This document shows, piece after piece, positions 45,601-58,500 of a stretch of DNA of 64,000 bases. The notes beneath the pieces are model-generated. The model did no database searches, was not told the origin of the DNA, and saw nothing but the letters and a program-made list of their open reading frames with translations. The stretch is from positions 6,483,028 to 6,547,027 of the forward strand of contig CM067518.1 of the NCBI GenBank assembly GCA_034509495.1, given 5' to 3'. This stretch comes from Acestrorhynchus altus (taxonomy: Eukaryota; Chordata; Actinopteri; Characiformes; Acestrorhynchidae). Made by a program: the position numbers and the translations under genes. Position 1 is the stretch's first letter; each line of letters begins with the position of its first letter.

Positions 45601-48600
45601 TTGTGATATTTGTGTACAATACTGTAATGTTTCTCACATACTTCTTTTACTTCAGGTGCCACTTGTGTATCTCTCAGCTTGTCAACAAATGCACATTTAT
45701 AGCTGTCCACTGGGGGTGAGGGGGGGGGGGAGATAGTTCAATGTGTAATTTTTATTTACTGCAGTAAATATAGAATATGGAGTTAAAGTACATTACACTC
45801 CTCAACTGCAGAGAAAGCCCAAAAGCAAATATACACATTCTTGCATAACGCTGCTTTAAAAGTAACCACACAGACCTCATTTGGACAATTGCACAAATGG
45901 ATCCAGCAAGAGTTGTGATTTTTGAAGGACAGTTGTTTTTGCAGTAGACATGTACATCTCAAAATTAAGTGAAATTTCAATTATTTCAAAAGTTTTATTG
46001 AAGTTTCACTGGTCTGCACCATTGGTCTGCAGCACAGAACCTCCCAAAACCTTGTAGCTTACTGGTAAGAAAGCTATATCAGTAACCATAAGGCCATTAA
46101 TTAAATTTCAACTATTACTAGGGATTTCTAGGTGTTCCTTTCCCTTGGACACTGTAAGTAACAAGCATTATACACAAATTCATATTTTGTCTCCTGGACT
46201 CCCCCTGCTGTTGGGAAGTTTAAAGGACACATTTTACACATACATTTCTGGACAAACTGAGAGATACAGAACCAGCACTGAAAGTGAAAGAATCACGTGA
46301 ACTGAGGCAGTAGAATAATATTACATGACTTTACAAAAATATGTTATTTTATGCTGCTCTGATGTGGTGCTTTTCTCCCTGCTTTAGGTCAGCGGTGTAT
46401 CACAGTAAGATGAAGCTCTCATATCAATGTAGAAATATTACATAAAGCAAATGTAAATGCGTATTTTCCCCACAAGCTGAGCCTTTGTGTAGGGCTGCTT
46501 TTTGTCTGGTTGGGTCATGACTTCCTGGAGGTTAAAGAGTCATACCTTGGGGTCATGTTGTTTGGCCTCCTGCGCAAGCAGTTTCTCCCTCAAAGCTTGC
46601 TCCTGCTTCTTCCTCAGTTCATTCTCCTCAACTGCATCCTACAAGCACACACAAACACATACACTCAGACACACATGAATACATCCTGTCCCACATAAGT
46701 GTAGCTGAAACACTGATACTGTACCTCAGGACAAGAAACATTAGCAGAGCTCCACTAATCCTTTTTTAAGAAACAGAAAATCCAAGAATGGTGATATCAT
46801 CACGGAGCAACAAACACACACATACACACACACACACGTGCACACAAAGCACAGATCCTGAGGCTGCCCCACTGTTTCCTCACATGGTTCCATAAATCCA
46901 AGTGAAGGACAATGTGAGGAAGAGGTGTGTGTGTGTGTGTGTCCGGGTCAGAGCTGAGAGGGCCCGAGCCCAGCCTAAACACAGCAAGTGCTCTTTAAAC
47001 TCAACACAGCTGCTTCTTCCTGTTATTCACTCCAAGCTCCCCACCCCAAACCCTCACAGGAGTCCGCCTTACAACCATTCTTTACAACCTACTCCATGAA
47101 TGGACCCTGACTTACGACGACATTGGCCATAAACACAAATTACATTCATGCTTAGCCCCTTAAAATACAAGGGCCCAAAATGTGGCTTCACACTTTGATT
47201 CCTCATTAATATCATCACTGTGATGCACAAACCCCTCATATCTGATCATTTACAAGAGAAGCAAAAAACATCCTAAATCTTACAACATTAATGGAAGTCA
47301 GTGTAAACATTGTATTCTTATACTTTAGTTTTATTTCAAATTATGTGAAATTGAAAAAGCAAAACTAATTAAATATAAATAAAAATAAACAAAGTAGTTA
47401 CTGGAGGGGTCTTAATTTGATCAGTGTCACAAAAGGGTTCATTAAAATATCATTTATGACGTAGGTATAACTTAAGATTTTGGAGATGCAAGCATAATGC
47501 AAGCAGGGCAAAATGAAAGCCGTACCTTGTAGGCCTTGACAAAGCGTACAAATACAGGGAAGAACACAGATGGAGGAGTAGTCTTGGGGCTCTCGCCAAA
47601 GTACATGACCACAGCGTTGAAGGCCTCCTGTATGGACATTAAGAGACAGAGAGATGCTGAGTTTAAGAGATTCTTCTTCTGTAATGGTGTGAGTAGTGGC
47701 TAGTATTTGAGTATATTTGAATGAATGCTTTAATTAAGTGCATCATTTACAATTAGCCATGTAGATATGCAGATCTGCAAAATCAGAATCAGAGCCAATC
47801 ATTAGGTATAATGGTAAAATTGAGTGCACATGAATTACATGCTTAGTTGTAACCTACAGCAGCCTGATTACACTGAAGTGGTGCATTCCACACACCATTT
47901 GTAGCATCTGTATCACTGTAAATGTAATATGTATTGAATCGAAAATGTGACCTAAATTGAACTGGTTTTACTAACTAATGTATGGGACAATATGACGATA
48001 GTCCTAATTTGATCATAGTGATAATTTCATAATTATCACATTTATCATTATATGTTAAAGCAATAGAAAATGAGAGGGAGAGTTTCATTAAACAGAGCAG
48101 AATTAAACCTTTTTGGTTGCCAGTCCAACCAAAATAATGTCATCAAGTATTTGATCTTGGTCAATTAAACTCAAATGAATAATTGAATCCAATAATGGTT
48201 GAATGAAACCAGTGTCAATTGCTTGCTACCATGATATCTTCAGATAAATTGAAATAATTAAAATAATGAGACATAATTATTAACACGTACAATTAACAAT
48301 AAATGATTAATTCTACTTTTCTTGCTTGTCTGGACAGCGTATTGTTTCCCTTTTGACTGCGGTGCGCTGTTTATGTGCCATCACCTCTGCAGTCTTGGAA
48401 TCTTTCTGCAGCTTGTCCAGCTGTTGGTCACTGCTCTGCAGGAAGTTCTTCAGAACAGCGTGATCGTGCAGACTGCACTCTCTCCTGATCAGCTCCATGC
48501 CTTTGCCCAGCTCTTTCACATCCAGCAACACATTCTCCAGAGAGACTGCAGACGCACACACATACACACAGATACAGATACAGTAATCAACCAATACACC

Positions 48601-51600
48601 ATCTGGCAGCACACTAAAACAATCCAGCAGTTAAGCAAGTCATATGTCTCATTCAGACACTTGCCTGCTGCAGCTTTATCCACAAAGTGCAGCTCATTGT
48701 AGAAGTTGGCGAGCTCAGGGTACTTCTCCTTCACTATTAGAGCGATGTAGTGAAGCAACGTCATCTTGCGGTCAGTAGATTTAGTGTCCAGCAACTGGTG
48801 CGAAGACATAAAAGACAGAAAGCGTTAAGAAATAAAGAAAGATGCAACAAGTGGCAGTTATATGAACTATTACTCATAAAGCAGTGAAGTCTCATACCAG
48901 ATCCAGACTTTGAAGCTTGAACCCATACACGGATCCTCTTTTACTACTGTTCATGTAGTTTCCGAGGGCTAGGATGATCTGGATATAAAAGGGATGCAAC
49001 ACATTTCTGTATTAAATACACAATAACAAATTTACATAAATGTCATAAGTAGTTACAAATTAATCACCTACTGCAGAACACAGTTATTGTCAAAATAAAG
49101 CCATTCATTTAACACATTCCTTGGCAAACTGCTGCAGAAAAATCCATCTTAAGACCAGCTGGTAGCTGGTGTTCGATTATCTAAGATGGTCTTAGATGAT
49201 CCTGCTTATAGACGAGACACACCATCAAACTCAACCAAAAACATAACCTTTACCGGTCAAGAGCTATGATGGTCAACCAGCTTAACCAGATTGTCCAGTT
49301 TCAGCTTAAGCTTGCCATGGAATTCAAAGTGCCATTTTGTCAGTGCAGTGTATCACTGCTGTCTTGGAAAAACCTTCTCCAAAAGGACACAATAAAACTG
49401 AGTATTTCTATTGGACCATTCAGCATGAATGACAGCAGTGATATATGACATTAAAATACATCTAGGACATATTTGTAAGACAGCTGTCCTCAACAGGGTT
49501 CTGGACTTGGTGCAACATACCTCAAGCATTCTTTTAAGTTTCGGAGAGGACTTCACTGAGGCTGATGCAGCAATGATGGCATTGAGTTGCTACGGAATAA
49601 AGATATGAAAATGATTTTGAATGAATGTGCAGGACGTGCATAAGATTTCTATTCTAACCTTTTTGCTGCCTGATAAAAGGAAAATCCCCATTGTTCTCAT
49701 TTTTATGACATCTACCAAAGACGCTTTCAGTCTGTCCATTTGTTTTACTCCAGTATGGGATACACAGAGTGCTTTATTAATATCCTCTGCTGGATCATAG
49801 GATATTATTATATGGTATGAATTATAGGTCCCTAAACTTGGTGAAAATTCTTCATGCAATTGCAATATATATTGCAAAATAACTAAATGCAATGTCATTT
49901 TTTTCCACTATCGTGCAGTTCAATATCTGGTGAAACCAGGTGATATCAAAAGCATAGTGTAATATAAATTAAATATTTTACACATAGTTCACAGTTCAAA
50001 CAAGTAGAAAGCGTTGACTGAAAGTGTGAAATGCTGAGAGTCTTACTTATAGAAGGGGAAATATTTTAATACGGTTTCTGTTGGATTGTTAATGTTTAAA
50101 CTTTGTTTATACTTTTTTGTAAACAATGTAAGTATATCATTCATGATGTAACTGTGTATTTGTATTTAAAAAGTAAAGCAATACTGGAATAACTACTCCA
50201 GACGTCTCACCGGGGTCAGCATGCTGAGGTTATCGCTGAAGTTCCCGACAAACGTAATGATGTTCATCCTCTGTGTGAGGCGCTCAATCTTGCTGAAGAG
50301 GAGCATGAAGCGGTCCTCCTCGGCCAGTTGTTCCACAGGCCGCCTCTCTCTCTCATACTGCCGCAGAAGCTTACTCTCTGCCTCCGTAGGCAGGAAGCGC
50401 ATCAGGCACTCCACAAAGTCCACTGGCAGGGCTTTCAGATCAAACCTGCGATCAAAAATACACACAGATATGGAGGTAACATGAGAGAGCTGAGGAAATA
50501 CCAAAGGCTTATGTTAAGGTTTATGTTAATGCATAAGAGCTTTCTTATTAAATACATTTCACTGGAAAATTAAAGGAAATCAGAAACACAATGACTTTGA
50601 TTTTAACCCTTAGATTCCTTGGCAAACATTGCTGTCTCCATTGAAAAGAAAATCCATTATATATCAACTGTAACAGTTAAAACTGGGAAAAGTAAGGAAT
50701 TCTCTGGCACCGTAAAGAGAAGGGTTAAGCCAGTACCAGTGGTTTAGCACTAGCTTACGTGTGGGTGATACTCACGTCTGGATGGCTCTGCAGATTTCCT
50801 CTGTGCTCTTGTTGGCTTTGCGCAGTGTAATGGCCAGGTTTTTGGAGCGGTTTGCATCCAACAGTTGAACTTTGTTCATGGCCTTATTAGAGACTTTGCT
50901 CTTTGTACAGGACATGTCCACCACGGGACCCTGAGCTTTCGTCTTAAAGAGCTCCTCAAACTTCTCCAGATCCAGCTCCTACTCACAACACACAGAATTA
51001 TCAGAGCACCTTTCAACATTATCACACATCGTTTACATGATTTTATATCTAAACTCATGATGCTGTACGCATATGAATAAGACATTTCAATTATACATCA
51101 GTTTTTTAGTTACTAAATAATAAGCATTGAGATTAATAAATGATTAATAATAATCCAGCATCTTATTCAGTGAGTGTTGTTCTAAATCTGTTTCACTCTG
51201 GTTCTATAAAAGGTGGTCTTGATATGGGGTAGTACCACCCACCTCCAGCACACGCTCATCATCAATCTCATTGAAGACAGTGCCATTGATCTGATTGGGT
51301 TTCAGTGCAGTCCAGTTGAACACAGGCAGGCGGAACTTGGTCTTTATGGGCTTCTTGATGCGTATGGCTGCAGATTCATACAGATCAATCATAAGAGTAT
51401 AATAAATTCACTGATACTCTACATTTTGTGTCTTCATAACATGTCTTAAATGCAAAGGATGTCTCAGAGGCAAAATCTCAGTTCAACACTGTGATCCTCC
51501 CTCATCAGCTGCAATAAGACTTTTATGATATTTATGAATTTAGAAAAAATTGGCTATAATAGGAAATAAAACACCCTTGAAAAAGTCCTCAGGGAAGGCA

Positions 51601-54600
51601 GAGAGTATGGAAGAGACTGACTGAAACTGCTCAAACTCTCCAGTAGAGGACAAGGAAGTCTAGGGTGAGGGTTAATGGGCGCAACTTGATCATTATAGTA
51701 ACAGTCATAACTGTCTGTTAATAAATATTTATATTTAGTTACATATTAATAAATGTTAACATTTGAACCATTTACTAAGTGACATAGAGTATATAATAAC
51801 ACACAATAATCCAATCTCAGATATTAACTATAATACAATTAATAAAATTGAATAATTTAATGTAGCAACTGAAATTGTGTTACACTGTGATTACTTTAAA
51901 ATATACTACTTTCTCTTTTGAAATGATTAAGAAGTTATTTTTATTTTGTTATCTTAAAATGTATAAACCTTTCCTTACTACTAACAATAACACACGGAGA
52001 GGTTCGGAAAATAAAACGATCATTAATTATCTTTAATTAGATCCCAGTTAAATAAAGTTATATAAATATGATGTATTTATAAACATATATAATATTACTT
52101 CATAATTACTAATCAACTTATATACAATTTATTTATAGTACAATTACACATGTATTTATAGTGTGCATTGGCAAAATTTTGTCACTTAATGGCTAGTAAT
52201 TCAAAAAGATTATTAATGTATAAGTAACAGTTTCATAATTATTATGAACCAACACAGTATACAGTATACTGATTCATAAACTATTAATAGGGGTCTGTGG
52301 TAAAGTGTCACTGTTATAAACAGACATGAACGTTGCAACACCGCCTCTACTTCTGCAGCATATTCTTTCATAGGAAGATAAAGAAAATAAGTCTGTAAAC
52401 TGCCTTCCACTATACTGAGCACTTAAGGAAGGAAATAAATAACGGTAATGCGGTGATTATCAATTTACAATAATTTAATCAATACCAGTTGAGCTTCTGA
52501 ATGGAAAAAATGAACGGAATGAGTCAATGCTGCCACAGCGATTTGAAGTGGATTAGGATTTGACTGATATTTTAAAATAGTATTTGATTACGTATATATT
52601 TATCCTCCAGAAGTTAATGTTTAGGACTAAAATCTGCATTTTATTCACTACAAAAAAGATTAAATTATGTAATGCTAGTCCCAGTAGATTTACTTACAGC
52701 TCACATGTATCCATAATTGGCATCAGCAGAAATGTGAAAAACATCAGGATTATCGGGAATATCAGGACCAGCCAAAAATTCCCAAGAGTATGATCTCAGC
52801 CAGGTCCATTAAAACAGGCATGATCAACAGAAAAGGCTACATCTAATAGATATATCATATGGTTGTCAATTTGGATTGAAATGTCTCAACAGCTCACAGC
52901 TATGAAATTCACATCAAATGCAGATTTCCAATCTTGGTTCTGGAGTACACCTTTCCCTTTTTTAACTACTTGAGGATGAGCTTACTATTAAAAGATCTGG
53001 ATCAGGTGTGTTCACAGCATGGAAAACATCAGAATACAGATTGAAAAGGAGAAAACACTATTAAGAACGGGTGAGTGCACTGCCCCCCTGCCTGCGCAGA
53101 AGTGCTCACTTAATGAAACATGATGCAGTATGTTAGTGTACTTCATCCACCCACCTGATAAGCCAACACTGAGGATGACAGAAGGAGACATTCCAGGAAG
53201 TGGGGGGGCCAGAGGTGGTGGAGGTGGGCACGCTGCTGTAAAACAGATGTCACACTGTTACTCTGATCTGATAGTATATCACTCGCGGGGCTGCAAACTA
53301 CAGCACAGCCAGACAGGACAGTGCATTATCAGGCTGCAAGTCAAAAGATCACAAAGACATTAATCCAGCACCAGTGCAGCTGTTTCCTCAGCACACTGGG
53401 TGAGTGTGCCTGCTCCTCTGAGCCAGAGGAAACTCCCTACTCTTTTCCCTTTCCTGAAGCTCACAACGAGACATAAGCCACTCTGTTCAAAAGCTGCATC
53501 TGTAAAAGCTGGAAGTCCACAGTTTTGAGCTATTCTACACAGGGCCACAATGGATACTGCATGGGAGCAAAACAGTATTTCCCATTGTAATACCCTAATA
53601 GGGTAGTGCACTTAAATATTCCACTTTTCTAATACGAAAGAAAAGTGTAACATACTAATATTTCATTTTCAGCCACTCCTTACTTCTTCTCTTCCAAACC
53701 TGAGAGTGCAAGAGTCACATGTAAAGGGTTAAGAATTGATATTTTGTTTTGGGGAATCAATACAGTGCGTAATACGTAATATCACGATACTCCAGGGTAT
53801 AGATATTTTCTTACACCCTTAATGGACCCATGCTATGGCAATATCTATTTGTAACAGAACTAAATCTTCTCACTTTAAATTTTGATATTTTACATATAAA
53901 ACACCTGCTCTCAATGTTGCAGTACCTGCTGCAGAAGGCAGTGGTGGAGGTGGTGGTGGTGGAGGTGGTGGAGGTGGAGCAGGAGGTTCCACAGTAGCTG
54001 GAGAACTGTCTCCCAGGCTTCCACTCCCGGCTACGCCAGAAATCCCTAAGCTGACCTCCCTGAGAGCAGGTCCAGCATTCCCTCCTCCACCTCCACCTCC
54101 ACCTCCACCTCCTCCGAGAGCTTCGATGGCGATGTCTCCGTCAGGTTGTTTGCGCAAACGGATGGTGCCCTGCTGCTCCAACTCCAGCAGCCTCTTCTCG
54201 ATGTTGGTGTGTCGCTGGAAGGCAGCATCCTTCTCCTGGATCATCCGCCGGAGTGTGTGGACCTGCGTGCTGGTCAACTCGTATGTCTCCTGTTTGTTTG
54301 AAGGTGTGTGGAGGGAAAGTGTAAAAAGCATACATATATTAGAAGGTCAGGATGTACTCTGGTGTTTGTACATCGTTTCTGTTTCTGTATCACAAGTTTG
54401 CTTCCTAGCTTTTGCTCTGGAACACAGACAATTGAAGCTTAAACCTTCATGGGAAGGGCTTACTGGAAGATGTGCTGCTGTAAGTTTCTGCACATTTGCC
54501 AGCACAGTGAGAGGTACGGATGGTCAGAAAATAGTTCCCAGAAGGAATCAACCGATTGCAATGCACAGCTGCAATAATGTCCTGCCAGACTTGGAGCCAC

Positions 54601-55466
54601 ATCTTCAGTGATAAGCCCCACTTTTGTCTTGGTGGAAACAACCCATGAATCCATGTATGGAGGGTCAGCGCCAAGATCAACAGTTAGTTGTCATGCATCA
54701 CAATTTCCAAGGTCACCTTTGGTCTTCATTACAGGCACTTTGACAGACCAGCGTTACATTAATGAGGTCCTGCATCCAGTGATCCCACCTTTTCTGAACA
54801 CACACTATTGCACGTACAACAAAAACAGCTGTTCCTGGTAACCTTTCTCTAGGACCACCTAGGAAAGTGACTCAGATTTGAAAATATTCGATTTCGACGT
54901 CCACATAGCTCTGAAGAAAGCACATCTACAACTTCAACCCAGTAATGTGAAGGTAGTCTACGAACACAACCACGGCAGTCTAATCACAGACCTACACCGT
55001 GAGACACATCTTCAACCCTTAAATTCAAGCCAAGCAAAATCTGATTTCAAACGTCTGGACTGGGCTGTATACTGTTTACACAGCCCTGTAAAGCGACTGC
55101 AGTTTAACAGTCCCTTACTGGAAGCTGCTGAGGTTAAATTTATGTAAAGTACAGAGAGAAAATTCCAGATGATGATGCATGTAGCAGCAGTCTGAGATGA
55201 TTGAAGGGTGCTCTTACCCTGATAGATATCAAGTCCTTGTCTTTCTGGAGGAGCTGCTTCTCTAGCTCAGCAACCTTCATCACCGTCTCATTCTCCACTT
55301 CTAGAAGCTTCTCCGTCACCTAATCCAAGCAGAGATAGAGAGGAAGAGAGAAACATGGTAGGGTGAGGAGACAAGGAGGGAGAGCCAGATATTGATCCTT
55401 GAAATAACAGGCTGGGCAGTTCTAACTGTTTCACTTGCTATTGGCAAAGCTGCAGCTCTCTCTCTC

Positions 55467-55504
<38 letters not shown>

Positions 55505-58500
55505 ACACACACACACACACACTCTCTGTTTTGTACTCTATTTACAATCAATAGCTAAGATCATCTCTGCAGTATGACACAGCTGAAGTGTTGGCAGTGG
55601 CACTTTCAGTTTCAGATCTGCTAAGGTGACATTCCAGGGGGTTTTGGGGAATTTTTTCCTCTCCTACCATGATTTCTGCAAGCAAATAGCACAGAGTTGT
55701 CCAGCCAGTCTGTGATCTTTGTTATGAGCATATTTCAGGCCTGCAATGTAACCCACAGCTGAGTTTTGGGCTGCACCATCAATCTGAAGGATTGTTTCCA
55801 TTCTGGCCTTTAAGGTCATCTTTCATTTTCTCTGAGCACCAGACTAAATACATCCAGATCAAACTCCACCCTGACTACATCTTACATATTCATTTTACTG
55901 TTGCAGGATAATCATCTTTAATACATTATAATACATAATTCCAGTGTTATAAATAGATAATGCATTAATACATGAATATTTAATGATTAACTGTCATTAA
56001 CTGTCATCTTTATATTACCGGTATAAGCTTGTCATAAGTATCCAATATTAAAACAAATATGTTATCAGTGCTTATATGTGTTTTATGAAATCTCTATCAA
56101 CGTATTTTGGGAATGTGAAATGAAATTATAATATTTTCTATTTTTCTAATCATAGCAACTTAATGTTGTAACAAATAAATGTAAGTGCTTGCAGATGTGA
56201 ATTTTAGTCATCCAAATATTAATTTATGAAAATTATTCTCAATGGTAAACTATTATGAAATATTTCTTTATGGTATTATTCCAGACACATAAAACCTCTT
56301 CCATCTTGTTAATGAAACCTGTTTAAAATATTTTCTCACCATAAATTTGTTAGAAATATAACAATAATAATATTATTAATATTAATAATGTCACTTCAAA
56401 CTCAGTTCTTACATGTGACAGCTGGTCCTCGAGCTCCTCCACTTTCTCCAGAGCCACATTCTTAGTCTCAGCATCCTCCAGCAGTCCTCCAACATCAAAT
56501 ACATTGTCTAGGTATGCTTGGATCTGCACTGACAGCTTATCGCTTTCTGTGTGCTTGGATTTCTGTCATGACAGAGGCCACATAGTTGTAAATTATACAA
56601 GATGCAGTCAGAAATGTATGCGCATCGCTTACTGTATCATTCAGAACTACTATAAATAAGGCATCATATAAAACCAGACTTGAACTGCACTGGATACTTA
56701 ATAAACGCTTTTTACTGTAAAATCCAAGTACAAATATTTGAGTAAATTGAGATTGAGCTTTGAATTCCCACCTCCAGGAAATCATCCAGACCCAGTTTGG
56801 TGAATTCATACTGCAGATGCACTCTGAAGTTCATGTCCTCAACAGAATGGACCACAATGTTGATGAACTGCATGCATGCCACCTGAAAACACACAAAGAC
56901 ATCCAGGTTCCAGAGGCAAGTAGAGTAGTTGTGTCTCAAGATAGCATTCAGTAAAGCCATTCTCCTACCATGAAATCAATGTTTCCATCTTCACAGCGGA
57001 AGTACTCCATCAGCTTCTCAAAGCGATGCTTTTCCTTGCACACCTTTAAAGTAAACATAGACATGTATAAGTACGTATATGAATACGTAGTTTGACAGGA
57101 GGAGGGGTCCCCCCTTGAGAGCCTGATTCTTCCCAAGGTTTCTTCCTCCAGCTCTGAGGGAGTTTTCCTTGCCACTGTTGCTCTCTGGCTTGCTCACCCA
57201 GGGGTTTATGTCTTTATCTTTTGTTCATGTGTGTTCACCCTCTTATTTTTTGATTTCTGTAAAGCTGCTCTGTGAAAGGATCAGTTGTAAAAAGCACTAT
57301 ACACATAAATTTTGATTTGTCTTGAAAAACACATTATACAATCAAATGCAACCTGGTCTAATAACTAAGTGAAAAAAACCAATAGGCATAAAGTTAAAGA
57401 TGACAGATTTTAAAAGGAAAAAGGCCCAAAGCAAACCTTTGGGCATCTTGTATGATCACTACTGCTGTAGCTTGTAAATGTCTTTTGCACAAAAGGCTGT
57501 CTTTATGCATGTGTTGCTGCACAGTAGAACAGTGCACCATCCCTCCAGAATCCAAATCTTCCTGAAAGTCATTTGCAATCAAAGGAGCTAGGGCTTCATT
57601 TAACTTTCTAGCACTCCGATGAGCAGTTTTCTTGATCTTCCATCTATACTTGACCTTCAATGCTCATGATACCTGAGAAATTGCACTACCAACTGATGAA
57701 ATGTCTTACTGGAAAGGCTTTGCTATCTTCTTATAGGCTTATCATGCTTTGTGGCCATCAGAATGCTATGTAGCTTTGATTTTTGTTCACTTTGAAATTG
57801 TATAAACAAAACTAACACACTAATCTTGTTTAAATTGTTAAAAAGAAGGTTTCTACTCACATAACTATTCATAGCTACAGACATTTCTCTGTTAGCCCAA
57901 ATTTACAAGCATTTATGACACTGAAAGTGTGGCCCTCATGCAAATGCATTCCCTTTCTAGTGTGTGAAATCTCAGGAATCCACAAAGAATTCCAAAATCT
58001 GCACATCAAAACACTAAGTATCTATCACTCAAGGCTAAACACACAAATAAAGCAGTTTGCAGGAGCTTCCTGCAGAGGTTTGATATGAAAAACATCAAGC
58101 TATCAGGTTACAGCCTGCCCCGAGCCCAGAGCTGAAAGAAAAAGAGGTCAACACAGGCCATTAGCAGAGAAAATCAGGGGCTTAATTATAGATATTCATG
58201 GGAAAAGAGAAGTTTCAAAGCCAAGACCTGGGAACCGAGAGATCCAGCCTCCCAAAGCCACCCACATGATGCACTTGACAACAATACAGGATGGAAATTG
58301 AACATGTTAGGTCTACTGAAACACATGTCAATAAACGGAAAGTATATGTCTAATATATAAAATATATAAAATTAAATCTGAAGGGGGGACTTTTCACCGC
58401 TCACGTGTATATGGTTATATTAACTTAGTTTACTTGTCTAAAAAAGACATATAACATAATGTCTTTATTTAAATACTCAGACAGTTATTTAAAGTAGATA

